Source of the DNA: Allomuricauda sp. NBRC 101325
GTDB taxonomy: Bacteria; Bacteroidota; Bacteroidia; Flavobacteriales; Flavobacteriaceae
Assembly: GCF_030268205.1 (NCBI RefSeq)
Contig: NZ_BSQF01000006.1
Span: forward strand, 42,411-106,410
DNA: 64,000 nucleotides
Direction: 5' to 3'
Position 1 is the stretch's first letter, and each line of letters opens with the position of its first letter. A model generated the notes under the pieces. That model had not been told where the DNA came from, ran no database searches, and saw nothing but the letters and a program-made list of their open reading frames with translations. Both the position numbers and the translations under genes were made by a program. Shown here piece by piece: positions 17,661 through 26,106 of the stretch.

Positions 17661-17740
17661 GAAGGTTTCAATTTCATTAACAGATTTTTTATCCAAGGCA
17701 ACTGGGCAGAAATTGTTACTTTAGTGCCAAACCCTTACCT

Positions 17741-18193
17741 GTGAAGTATACTACCGAAATAGTAGTTGATATACCAAGAGACGAATTCGTTAAAAAAATG
17801 GGGAACACCGAAAACTTCAAACACTGGCAACGGGGGTTGATTTCTTATGAAATGCTATCCAAAAATCCAGGAAAAGAGGGTGCCCAATTAAAATTGGTCT
17901 ACAAAATGGGGAACCGGGAAATTACCATGGTCGAAACCATTTTTAAAAGTAACTTGCCGCACGAAATGCATTCCAGCTATGACACCAAAGGTGTCCAGAA
18001 CATTCAGAAGAATTTTTTCAAGGATGAGGATGGCAAGACCCGTTGGGTTTCTGAATCTGAATTTCAATTTTCGGGTCTTGGAATGAAGTTAATGGGATTT
18101 TTGATGCCCGGTGCATTTAAAAAACAAAGTTTAAAATACATGGAGGATTTTAAGGCCTTCGCAGAGGATGGAATTTCCGTAACCAATTCATAA
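17741..18193 (+). CDS. SRPBCC-fold protein
   Basis: A 150-residue protein of the START/Bet v1-like (SRPBCC) superfamily, which binds hydrophobic ligands. Seen are the N-terminal strand with Pro and Asp (EIVVDIPRDEFVKKM), the central strands (KLVYKMGNREITMVETI) and the long C-terminal helix (FKKQSLKYMEDFKAFAEDG). The start is a GTG; no ATG precedes it in frame. It is followed after 3 bp by a small unknown gene, so the two are probably co-transcribed. The ligand is unknown. Confidence 0.78.
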   Translation: MKYTTEIVVDIPRDEFVKKMGNTENFKHWQRGLISYEMLSKNPGKEGAQLKLVYKMGNREITMVETIFKSNLPHEMHSSYDTKGVQNIQKNFFKDEDGKTRWVSESEFQFSGLGMKLMGFLMPGAFKKQSLKYMEDFKAFAEDGISVTNS

Positions 18194-18196
18194 AAC

Positions 18197-18454
18197 ATGG
18201 AAAAAGTATTGGACAGAAAAATTAAGATCATTTGGGATTTTAGAGGGCCAGGAGCCGCAAAAATAGCCGAACATTACAAAAAACATTTGGAGGAATTTGT
18301 AATGATCGAGGAACTCAAGTTCGACCTTTCCGGCGTTGAGCATTTTGGCCCCACGCACAGTATTGCCTTTTTGGTAGTGGCCGAGTTCGAGTTAAAAGAG
18401 ATCAGGGAAATCTTAAAACCGCACCGCGGACAGGTCTACACTGGAAACATCTAG
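18197..18454 (+). CDS. Conserved hypothetical protein, 85 residues
   Basis: I do not recognise a characterised family. The product is small, soluble, without signal peptide or membrane segment, and mixed alpha/beta, with His-rich stretches (GVEHFGPTHSI, EHYKKHLEEF). It begins 3 bp after the SRPBCC gene, and this coupling plus normal codon use suggests a real gene. Its function may be linked to that neighbour. Confidence 0.7.
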   Translation: MEKVLDRKIKIIWDFRGPGAAKIAEHYKKHLEEFVMIEELKFDLSGVEHFGPTHSIAFLVVAEFELKEIREILKPHRGQVYTGNI

Positions 18455-18546
18455 TTAGATTCAAAAAAATGGGACATTACCTTTGGTAACCAACCCAAGG
18501 CAACATCCCACTTTCCGGGCCCATGGCCCATATAAATCAAGAAACC

Positions 18547-20163
18547 TCAACCAACCATTTCTGGTTGTTCATTCCAATTTTCATTGGCCAAGAGGACTTG
18601 GTCAAAATCTACTCCTTCAATGGGCACAAGTTGTTCACTTGCTGCATCCCATTCTATTCTACGACCCAATTTCCATGACAAGCCTGCCATGTGGGCCGAA
18701 ATGGCCTCATCAAAACCTTCATTGATTCCGCAACTAACCTTTCCGCCATTCTTGATCACGCTCAACCATTCGCGCATGTGCAAGAAGGTTGAATCTACCC
18801 GAACCCCGTTAATATAGGTCCACATCAGCCCTTTATCTGCAAAATATTGCGAAGTGGCAGAGGAAACCGCATCAGTTGAGCTGGCTGCTGGATCGTATTG
18901 GTAAATGGGCACATTGGGTTTCATTTTTTCCACTTCCAACATTTCGGCATAACGGGTTGAAGCACCATCGGGCCAAACTGTTAATCTATTACCAAGCTCC
19001 ATGGTGGCATCGTGTCCCATTAAAATGGTAGGTCGGTTAAACCCGTTCCCCAAAGTTGCGCTGTAACAAAAGGTCATCCCCTTTTCCTTTCCATTGGCTT
19101 GACTACTTCCTGTGCTGAAATCTGGAAATTCCATATTCACTTGGATCACATCGGGAACATTTCTTCCATCATTGTGGGTGTACACTCCACCAGAAGCACT
19201 CACTGAAGAGGGAATCCCCATATTGAGCACACAATTCAAACGATCGTAATCGTGGGTCAACAAATCCCCGGATAATCCGGAACCATATGCCCACCATTTA
19301 CGCCATCTGAAAAAGTGGTTTTTATTGAATGGCACCTTTGGTGCAGAACCTAAAAATTGTTCCCAATCGATGGTATCAGGACTTGCCTTTGCGTGGATAT
19401 CGTAGTTCCATGCCCCATTGTCATCATTTCGGTTCGTGTTGGTTTGAACAAGCGATACATGGCCCAAGGTTCCTTTTTCCACAATATCCCTCGCCGTACT
19501 AAAACTTAAGGTTTGTCTATGCTGGTGTCCCACGGCAAATACCGCATTCGATTTTGCAGCAGCTTCACGCAATAGATAGGTTTCACTTACCGTATGGGTC
19601 ATGGGTTTTTCAACGTAGACGTGCACTCCATGGTTCAAAGCTTCAATGGACATGGGTGCATGCCAGTGATCGGGAGTTGCAATTACCACGGCATCCACAT
19701 CCCCACTTTGAATCATTTCTTGGTGGGTAAGGTATCTTTTGATTTGATTATCATCCGTAGAAAATGCCTTGATAAAATTTTCAGCCCTTACATCGAACAC
19801 ATCACAAATACCGACCAATTTTACGTTGAGCTTTTCTAGCGACATAAAATCTTCCAAAGCTTTGTGTTCTGGATTTTCCAAATTGGCCAAGCGCTGCTCT
19901 TCCAACCATTCCGGGGTGGCATAACCCAAAGCACGGGTCAATTGTTCACCACGGATGCCAAATCCTATTACCCCAATTCGCACTGGGTCACCGCCAATGC
20001 CGGGAACCGCCGGTGGCAATGATGGTGTAATATTCAGTTGTTCCAATATTTCTTCTCTACTACTTCTGGACCCTGCAACTTTAGAAGCTCCGGCCCACCA
20101 AACTGCCCCAAGTATGGGAAGTCCTCCCAATCCTATTAAAAGGTCTCTTCTTGTCCACTTCAT
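18547..20163 (-). CDS. Gfo/Idh/MocA-family oxidoreductase with Tat signal
   Basis: NAD(P)-dependent dehydrogenase family acting on sugars or related polyols. The N-terminus carries a twin-arginine export signal (TRRDLLIGLGGLPILG), so it should be exported folded. The Rossmann domain (about 60-215) has IGVIGFGIRGEQL, VGICDVFDVR, VIATPDHWHAP and HVYVEKPMTHTV, where the EKP lysine is the family catalytic site. The C-terminal part is the longer form seen in Bacteroidota (538 residues). Its ATG overlaps the stop of the DoxX gene by 4 bp, so both are in one operon. The substrate is unknown. Confidence 0.9.
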   Translation of the reverse strand: MKWTRRDLLIGLGGLPILGAVWWAGASKVAGSRSSREEILEQLNITPSLPPAVPGIGGDPVRIGVIGFGIRGEQLTRALGYATPEWLEEQRLANLENPEHKALEDFMSLEKLNVKLVGICDVFDVRAENFIKAFSTDDNQIKRYLTHQEMIQSGDVDAVVIATPDHWHAPMSIEALNHGVHVYVEKPMTHTVSETYLLREAAAKSNAVFAVGHQHRQTLSFSTARDIVEKGTLGHVSLVQTNTNRNDDNGAWNYDIHAKASPDTIDWEQFLGSAPKVPFNKNHFFRWRKWWAYGSGLSGDLLTHDYDRLNCVLNMGIPSSVSASGGVYTHNDGRNVPDVIQVNMEFPDFSTGSSQANGKEKGMTFCYSATLGNGFNRPTILMGHDATMELGNRLTVWPDGASTRYAEMLEVEKMKPNVPIYQYDPAASSTDAVSSATSQYFADKGLMWTYINGVRVDSTFLHMREWLSVIKNGGKVSCGINEGFDEAISAHMAGLSWKLGRRIEWDAASEQLVPIEGVDFDQVLLANENWNEQPEMVG

Positions 20164-20639
20164 GTTTCTTGAATTTTGAGTTTATTTTTTCTTAAGTAGT
20201 CGAGTCCAAAATACCTTCCAGTAGGCAATTGATAGATCACAAGACAGGCAACGAGTTCAATCAAATTCTTATTGACCAGCCAATAACTTCCTTCCACATT
20301 CATTTGGGTCAATCCTGGGAATGGAGGATGCGCCATAAAGTATAACGCCAATAATCCAATACCCACAATGGCGCCCAAGCGTTCAAAAATCCCTAAAATA
20401 AAGGTTATCCCAACCACCATTAGGGCAACAATATTCAATGTGTTGATCAGTCCAATATTCACATTGCCCAATAAAAAGGAGAAAAACCAATCGAAAGGAC
20501 CCTGTGCGGTAGCGAGGTACCCAAAAGAGGTCCAGTCGGGGTTGTACATCTTTACAACGCCCTCAAATAAAAAATGCCACCCAATAAGAATACGGAGCAG
20601 GGTAACACTTATGTTTAACTTTTTTAGATTTTGTTCCAT
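20160..20639 (-). CDS. DoxX-family membrane protein
   Basis: A 159-residue inner-membrane protein with about four helices and the DoxX N-terminal pattern LLRILIGWHFLFEGVVKMYNPDW. DoxX-like proteins are linked to quinone or thiol redox reactions, but function varies. It is the first gene of a two-gene operon, overlapping by 4 bp the exported Gfo/Idh/MocA oxidoreductase. The pairing suggests it may accept electrons from, or assist, that periplasmic enzyme; this is inference. Confidence 0.85.
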   Translation of the reverse strand: MEQNLKKLNISVTLLRILIGWHFLFEGVVKMYNPDWTSFGYLATAQGPFDWFFSFLLGNVNIGLINTLNIVALMVVGITFILGIFERLGAIVGIGLLALYFMAHPPFPGLTQMNVEGSYWLVNKNLIELVACLVIYQLPTGRYFGLDYLRKNKLKIQET

Positions 20640-21003
20640 AATTGCAGATTAATAGTTGTATTCCAATACCCGATTTGCAGCACACCCATATGGGTTGAAA
20701 CAAACAAAGGTCAAGAGTTCTTAAAATTCTGAATAAAAGTATCAAAAGGCACATTCGAAAACCATGACCAATGTCATGTAATCAGATTATTCCTACCATA
20801 TAAAATACGAAACATCAAAGGGTTAAACAGGTTGATTTTCCAACTTTCCCGATTATGGAATCCCCAAGGAGGGTTTTGAATTTTACCAAATCCTCGACCA
20901 CGGGCAAGACTTTTTTTGAATATGATTTTTATTTCTTCATACTTTTTTTACCTGCCTTTTTTTTATGATGTTCGTCAAACCAAACCAGACCCTATAAGCG
21001 CCA
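20640..21003. other. 364-bp spacer between divergent genes, with a palindromic operator candidate
   Basis: No gene was found here. At 20763-20778 lies a perfect inverted repeat, CATGAC-CAAT-GTCATG. The core TGAC-N4-GTCA has the spacing of Crp/Fnr-type sites. A second small palindrome, CCCATATGGG, lies near 20688. The stretch before 21004 is T-rich. The spacer must hold the promoters for the DoxX operon (minus) and the large fusion gene (plus), but I could not assign clear -33/-7 boxes. Confidence 0.5.
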
Positions 21004-23589
21004 GTGAGGCAAATTGCATCAGACATCGACTACCTTAAACAACGTTTCCCCAACGGTGTCATCAACGCGTACCAAAAAGGCCATACCCTTTGCAACATTC
21101 ATACTAAAGTTGAAACCTTTCGCTGGCTTTTAAAGGGTACTTTCGATTATTTTACGGCCGTAGAGGCGCCAGAAAACGAGGTTTTGGTCTGCCAGATTTC
21201 TGAACCCATGAGCACGCTGGGACTCAATGGTCTCAACGAACGGAAACGCTATACCTATAAAATTGTGATTGCCTCCGAGGAAGCCATATTTTTTGAAGTC
21301 CCCATTCAAAATGTATTGGATTGCTTATTTGAGGATGCCAAAAATGATTTGCTTTCCAAAATATGCAGCTCTCTTTACCATCAGCTTAGGCATGCCCTTT
21401 TAAAACAAACGGACTTGCTGCAAGCAGCACGCTACAAACCTTTACGTAAAGACCGAGAATTTTATGTAAGTCCGGAAGCGGAAAAGTCCGAAGTGGTATC
21501 CTTGATGCGTCGTTCCCCGTTTTTGGATCATTTTGAGGAAAAACACCTTTCCCAAATTGCGGCCATTGCGGAACGAAGGGAATACGAGCCAGACGAAGTC
21601 CTTTACATTCAAGATCGGTTGACCAATGGATTGTTCATTTTGATTCATGGCGAGGTCGACATCAAGCGCATTGAAGGGAATATCGAAATCCACCAAAGGG
21701 CCATCAACAATTCTGGTTTTATTTTTGGATGGTCGTGCACAATGAGCGAAAAGGATATTTGCTCCGCGGTCACCACCCAAAAAACATCGCTCTATTTTAT
21801 CCATCAAAAAGATTTATTGTCCCTTTTACATAAGGACAAACTATTTGCCCAAAGCTTTTTTATGCGGTTGCTATGGTTAATGGGCAATCAAATCAATGCA
21901 GCATTTGTGCGTTATGTCGGACTTTTAGGAAAACACAATTTGCAAGCGGTTTTTCAATTGATCGAGAACAACAAATCCCGACTGGCACTTTCATCCCCCC
22001 TGCATCAGGTTGCCCATTTACTTTCCAATACCAACACCAAGCAATTGGCCTACAATGCACTTTCCCAACTAGTGGGCAATGGCTCCCATTTGGAACGGCA
22101 TATTGCCTCCTTAAGTTTGGAATTGTTGCAAGAGGACATGCAGGAGTTGAAGTTTGCCAAAGGCCTTCAATACATTTATGAAACCGTTGCCGAACAAGGA
22201 AAGAAAGACCCCGAAATCATCCGAAAAGCCTGTGCGGAGGCCACTTGCCAAGTATTCGATAACGCCCAGTACCATATTGAAGGCTGGGAAAACTTGCCTG
22301 AAAAGAGTGGTTGTATATTTATATACAATCACCTCTACAACCATTCCTATTATACCCTGAACAACAAATTTCAAATCACCTTGGACTCCCATTTTATCAG
22401 TGCCAAGATTTTGAATGAAAAATACGGTTCCCCAGGAATTCGAACCGTTCGAATAGGCCGTGGTCAGGAATATGGGCATCAGAACTATTACAACAAATTG
22501 GGATACATAAATGTATATACCAAAGAGTCGGAAACGGTAGACAAACAAAGTAAAAAAGAAACCCGGAGCATATTTTACCAAACGGCTTCGGACTGCTTAA
22601 AAAGTGGGCAGAATTTAGTGATCAGCCCCGAAGGCACTTCGTATTCGACCGAAGAATCTCCAGGTCCGTTTAAAATGGGAGTGTTTAAATTGGCCTTGAC
22701 AGCAGAACCAGAACCTTTTATTGTTCCCTTGGTTTTAGCGAATTTCGATAAAAGAATTTCCAACGGGCCGCTGTATTGTAAAATCCTACCTCCTTTTAAA
22801 TTGAGTGAAACTTTGCCCAACAAGGATATGGATTCGTTGGCCAAGTTTGTGAGATACTACCAAGAATCCTATAAAAATTATGTGGACCTAGCCAGAAAAC
22901 GGGCAGAAGAACTGCTCATGGCACCTGTGTCCACAATTTCGGAAGAGCCACCTGAAATTTGGTGCAATGAAATCAAGCGATTGAAACGCCGCGTGGCCAC
23001 CTTAAAGGAAAAAGAAGATCTTATTATTTTTTACGGGAGTTCATCGGTACGGCTTTGGGTAAGCATGAAAAAGGATTTAGAGCCTTTCAATGTAATGAAC
23101 CTTGGATTTGGAGGTTCTACTTTTGCTTGGTGCATCCATTATTTTGATGAAATTTTTGAAGGAGCAGCTCCGAGCAAAATTGTACTCTACGCAGGAGAAA
23201 ACGATTTGCATCAAGGTAAAACACCACAAGAGGTCTTGAACGATTGCAACAAATTGGTCGGCCTCATTCAAAACAAATATCCAGGAGTACCTTTGGCCTT
23301 CATCAGTCTAAAACCCAGTATTGAACGTGAGGCAATGATTCCATTGATCATTGAAACCAATATTTTACTCTCCAAATATGTGATCGGGGAATTAAATGCG
23401 CAATTTATTAATGTGTTCGGACAGATGATCACAGCAGACAACCGTCCCAAACCCGAACTCTACATGTCCGACGGATTGCACTTGAACAAAAAAGGATACG
23501 CCATTTGGAGCGAAGTGATCAAAACCGCTTTGCTTTCCGTAGAAAATCCTGTTGAACAAGATAGTATCAATCTTTTGCAAGACCGCTAG
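21004..23589 (+). CDS. Fusion protein: cyclic-nucleotide-binding-like, acyltransferase and SGNH hydrolase domains
   Basis: An 861-residue multidomain protein. Residues about 20-135 resemble a degenerate cNMP-binding domain, and about 160-285 a clearer one (RRSPFLDHFEEKHLSQIAAI, YEPDEVLYIQ, GLFILIHGEVDI). A helical repeat region follows (about 300-420). Residues about 425-625 are PlsC-like acyltransferase: the first motif is NHLYNHS (N442-H443) rather than strict HX4D, while SPEGTS (541-546) fits. Residues about 665-855 are an SGNH hydrolase with GSSS (nucleophile near S680), GFGGS, GEND (731-734) and DGLH (D823, H826). The GTG at 21004 is the first possible start after a stop. Probably a lipid-modifying enzyme under ligand control; the substrate is unknown. 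Confidence 0.85.
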   Translation: MRQIASDIDYLKQRFPNGVINAYQKGHTLCNIHTKVETFRWLLKGTFDYFTAVEAPENEVLVCQISEPMSTLGLNGLNERKRYTYKIVIASEEAIFFEVPIQNVLDCLFEDAKNDLLSKICSSLYHQLRHALLKQTDLLQAARYKPLRKDREFYVSPEAEKSEVVSLMRRSPFLDHFEEKHLSQIAAIAERREYEPDEVLYIQDRLTNGLFILIHGEVDIKRIEGNIEIHQRAINNSGFIFGWSCTMSEKDICSAVTTQKTSLYFIHQKDLLSLLHKDKLFAQSFFMRLLWLMGNQINAAFVRYVGLLGKHNLQAVFQLIENNKSRLALSSPLHQVAHLLSNTNTKQLAYNALSQLVGNGSHLERHIASLSLELLQEDMQELKFAKGLQYIYETVAEQGKKDPEIIRKACAEATCQVFDNAQYHIEGWENLPEKSGCIFIYNHLYNHSYYTLNNKFQITLDSHFISAKILNEKYGSPGIRTVRIGRGQEYGHQNYYNKLGYINVYTKESETVDKQSKKETRSIFYQTASDCLKSGQNLVISPEGTSYSTEESPGPFKMGVFKLALTAEPEPFIVPLVLANFDKRISNGPLYCKILPPFKLSETLPNKDMDSLAKFVRYYQESYKNYVDLARKRAEELLMAPVSTISEEPPEIWCNEIKRLKRRVATLKEKEDLIIFYGSSSVRLWVSMKKDLEPFNVMNLGFGGSTFAWCIHYFDEIFEGAAPSKIVLYAGENDLHQGKTPQEVLNDCNKLVGLIQNKYPGVPLAFISLKPSIEREAMIPLIIETNILLSKYVIGELNAQFINVFGQMITADNRPKPELYMSDGLHLNKKGYAIWSEVIKTALLSVENPVEQDSINLLQDR

Positions 23590-24887
23590 GCTGGCTCGCC
23601 GTACAAATCGTAATCGGTGGCATCCACTATTTTAATGTTGACAAAATCGCCGGTCTTCACATAAAATTTTGTGGCATCTATCAACACTTCGTTGTCCACA
23701 TCGGGGGAATCGAACTCGGAACGACCCACAAAATGATTGCCCTCTTTTCTATCGATGATACAACGGAAAGTCTCCCCAATTTTCTCTTGGTTCAGTTCCC
23801 AAGAAATTTGGGATTGAATCTCCATAATGGCATTGGCACGCTCCTGTTTTACCTCTTCGGGAACGTCATCCTCGAGATTGTAGGCATGGGTATTTTCCTC
23901 ATGACTGTAGGTAAAACATCCCAAACGCTCAAAACGCATTTCTTTTACCCAATCCTTTAAAATCTGGAAATCTTCTTCGGTTTCCCCTGGATACCCAACA
24001 ATCAAAGTAGTTCGGATGGCCATTTCGGGAACTGCTGCTCTAAATTCTTGTAACAACTTGGTGGTTTTGGCCTGGGTAGTTCCGCGACGCATACTTTTAA
24101 GTATTGCATCCGAAATATGCTGTAATGGAATGTCGATATAATTACAGATCTTGGGCTCGTTGCGCATCACTTCCAACACATCCATCGGGAAGCCTGTTGG
24201 GAATGCATAGTGCAAACGAATCCATTCAATGCCCTCCACTTTTACCAATGCCTGAAGCAATTCGGCCAAGTTTCGTTTTTTATACAGATCAAGACCATAA
24301 TAGGTAAGGTCCTGAGCAATCAAAATCAATTCCTTTACCCCTTTGGCCGCCAATTTTTCAGCTTCTTGCACCAAATCTTCAATCGGGGTACTCTTGTGTT
24401 TTCCCCGCATCAATGGGATGGCACAGAAAGAACAAGGACGATCACAACCCTCGGCGATTTTTAAATAGGCATAGTTTTTTGGGGTTGTCGTCAAACGCTC
24501 CCCAATCAGCTCATGCTTGTAATCCGCTCCAAGTGCTTTCAATAAATTGGGCAGGTCACTGGTTCCAAAATATTCATCCACATTAGGAATCTCCTTTTCC
24601 AAATCCGGTTTATAGCGCTCACTCAAACATCCGGTCACAAAAACCTTGTCCACATCACCCGCTTCCTTTTTCTGAACGTACTCCAATATGGTGTTGACGC
24701 TTTCCTCCTTTGCATTGGCAATAAATCCGCAGGTGTTGATCACCACGACATTGCCTTCCTCTTCATGCACCACCTCTTTGTTGTTGGCTCGCAATTGCCC
24801 CATCAACACTTCGGAATCGTAGACATTTTTGCTACAACCCAAGGTTACCACATTGATTTTGTTCTTCTTTAAGGATTTTGTCCGCAT
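23586..24887 (-). CDS. rimO: Ribosomal protein S12 methylthiotransferase RimO
   Basis: Radical-SAM enzyme that methylthiolates the conserved aspartate of ribosomal protein S12. The N-terminal MTTase domain has three cluster cysteines (VVTLGCSKNVYDSE, VINTCGF, VTGCLSERY), the radical-SAM domain has CDRPCSFCAIP, and a TRAM domain closes the protein. The start at 24887 gives 433 residues; the ATG 36 bases upstream would add an unlikely leader. The ends of this gene and the convergent fusion gene overlap by 4 bp. Confidence 0.95.
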   Translation of the reverse strand: MRTKSLKKNKINVVTLGCSKNVYDSEVLMGQLRANNKEVVHEEEGNVVVINTCGFIANAKEESVNTILEYVQKKEAGDVDKVFVTGCLSERYKPDLEKEIPNVDEYFGTSDLPNLLKALGADYKHELIGERLTTTPKNYAYLKIAEGCDRPCSFCAIPLMRGKHKSTPIEDLVQEAEKLAAKGVKELILIAQDLTYYGLDLYKKRNLAELLQALVKVEGIEWIRLHYAFPTGFPMDVLEVMRNEPKICNYIDIPLQHISDAILKSMRRGTTQAKTTKLLQEFRAAVPEMAIRTTLIVGYPGETEEDFQILKDWVKEMRFERLGCFTYSHEENTHAYNLEDDVPEEVKQERANAIMEIQSQISWELNQEKIGETFRCIIDRKEGNHFVGRSEFDSPDVDNEVLIDATKFYVKTGDFVNIKIVDATDYDLYGEPA

Positions 24888-24906
24888 AGCTGCTATAATT
24901 GGGGTG

Positions 24907-24914
24907 CAAAAATA
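24907..24914 (-). promoter_or_regulatory. -7 box upstream of rimO
   Basis: On the minus strand TATTTTTG matches TAnnTTTG and ends 19 bases before the rimO ATG. No -33 box at the usual distance was found. Confidence 0.4.
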
Positions 24915-25014
24915 CAACAACACAGCGCATTACGTCGATTTGCATGCATATTTTTCATGCCTGAACGTTAAACTTATAGCTCAAAGTGGAGTCAAAAAGC
25001 TAAAACACAGCACC

Positions 25015-26106
25015 ATGAAACATCTTTTCATTCTAATTCTATTGGGTTTATGCATCAATTTAGGCTGTTCTTCCAATAATGAGATTGTGGATTTTGTTCC
25101 AGAGCCCGAGGAAAGTACTTTGTATTTTCCGCCAATCGGTAGCTCGGAATGGGAAACCATTTCCACTTCGGATTTAAGTTGGGATGCTGCTGCTGAATCG
25201 GAACTCTATGATTTCTTGGACGAAAAAGGTACGGATGGATTCATCATTTTGAAAGATGGAAAAATTGTGGTGGAATGGTATTTTGGGGATTTTACAGCCA
25301 GTGACAACCATTCTTGGAATTCTGCTGGAAAAACATTGACAGCCATGACCGTAGGCATTGCCCAAACGGAAGGCTTTTTATCCATTGAAGATTCCTCACA
25401 AGATTATTTGGGCGAAGGTTGGTCCATGCTGAGTCCAGAGCAGGAAGCCAATATTAAAATTCGTCATCACCTAACGATGACCACGGGATTGGATTATACG
25501 GTGGACGATCCGTTTTGTTATGATCAAGAATGCCTTTTATATAAAAATGAACCTGGCACCTATTGGTATTACCACAATGCGGCTTACACGATTTTGGATC
25601 AAGTTGTCACCAATGCGACTGGAACGGATTTTAAGCAATATTCATATCAAAACATTCGGGACAAAATTGGCATGCAGGGCAATTGGATTAAAGTGGGGTA
25701 TAACAATTTATTTTTTAGCAATACCCGAAGCATGGCCCGTTTTGGATTGCTATGTTTAAACCAAGGCACTTGGGACACTGTTGAAGTGTTATCCGACAAG
25801 AGTTATTTTACCGAAATGACCAACACCTCCCAAAACCTGAATCCCTCCTATGGCTATTTATGGTGGTTGAATGGAAAAAGTGGCTTTAAAGTGCCTGGTT
25901 CGGAAGCTAATTTTCAAGGGGAGTTGATTCCCAATGCTCCAAGCGAATTGATTGCAGGACTCGGTGCCTTTGACCAAAAATTATATTTGGTACCCAGTGA
26001 GAAATTGGTCGTTGTTCGGTTGGGCGATGATGCTGGTGAAAGCCAATTGGCCTCCTCCAGTTTTGACAACCTACTTTGGGAAAAACTAAACAACTACATG
26101 AACTAA
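25015..26106 (+). CDS. Serine hydrolase of the class C beta-lactamase family, lipoprotein
   Basis: Penicillin-binding-protein-like hydrolase fold, probably a periplasmic or surface lipoprotein. The start at 25015 gives 363 residues beginning with a lipoprotein signal (LLGLCINLGC); the open frame upstream has no good start. The catalytic SxxK is S103-A-G-K106 and the YxN element is Y186-H-N188, in YWYYHNAAY. The C-terminal part (GYLWWLNG, GLGAFDQKLYLVPSEKLVVVRLG) is typical of family esterases and peptidases. The substrate is not evident. It converges with the amidase gene with a 4-bp overlap. Confidence 0.87.
   Translation: MKHLFILILLGLCINLGCSSNNEIVDFVPEPEESTLYFPPIGSSEWETISTSDLSWDAAAESELYDFLDEKGTDGFIILKDGKIVVEWYFGDFTASDNHSWNSAGKTLTAMTVGIAQTEGFLSIEDSSQDYLGEGWSMLSPEQEANIKIRHHLTMTTGLDYTVDDPFCYDQECLLYKNEPGTYWYYHNAAYTILDQVVTNATGTDFKQYSYQNIRDKIGMQGNWIKVGYNNLFFSNTRSMARFGLLCLNQGTWDTVEVLSDKSYFTEMTNTSQNLNPSYGYLWWLNGKSGFKVPGSEANFQGELIPNAPSELIAGLGAFDQKLYLVPSEKLVVVRLGDDAGESQLASSSFDNLLWEKLNNYMN

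Noticed and set aside
23586..23589. Overlapping ends of the fusion gene and rimO as a sign of a frameshift
   Set aside because: Both genes have proper stops; a 4-bp convergent overlap also occurs elsewhere in the window (26103-26106, 46660-46663, 56003-56006).
24829..25014. Upstream extension of the serine hydrolase reading frame
   Set aside because: It overlaps the 5' end of rimO and its promoter on the other strand, and the lipoprotein signal begins at 25015.
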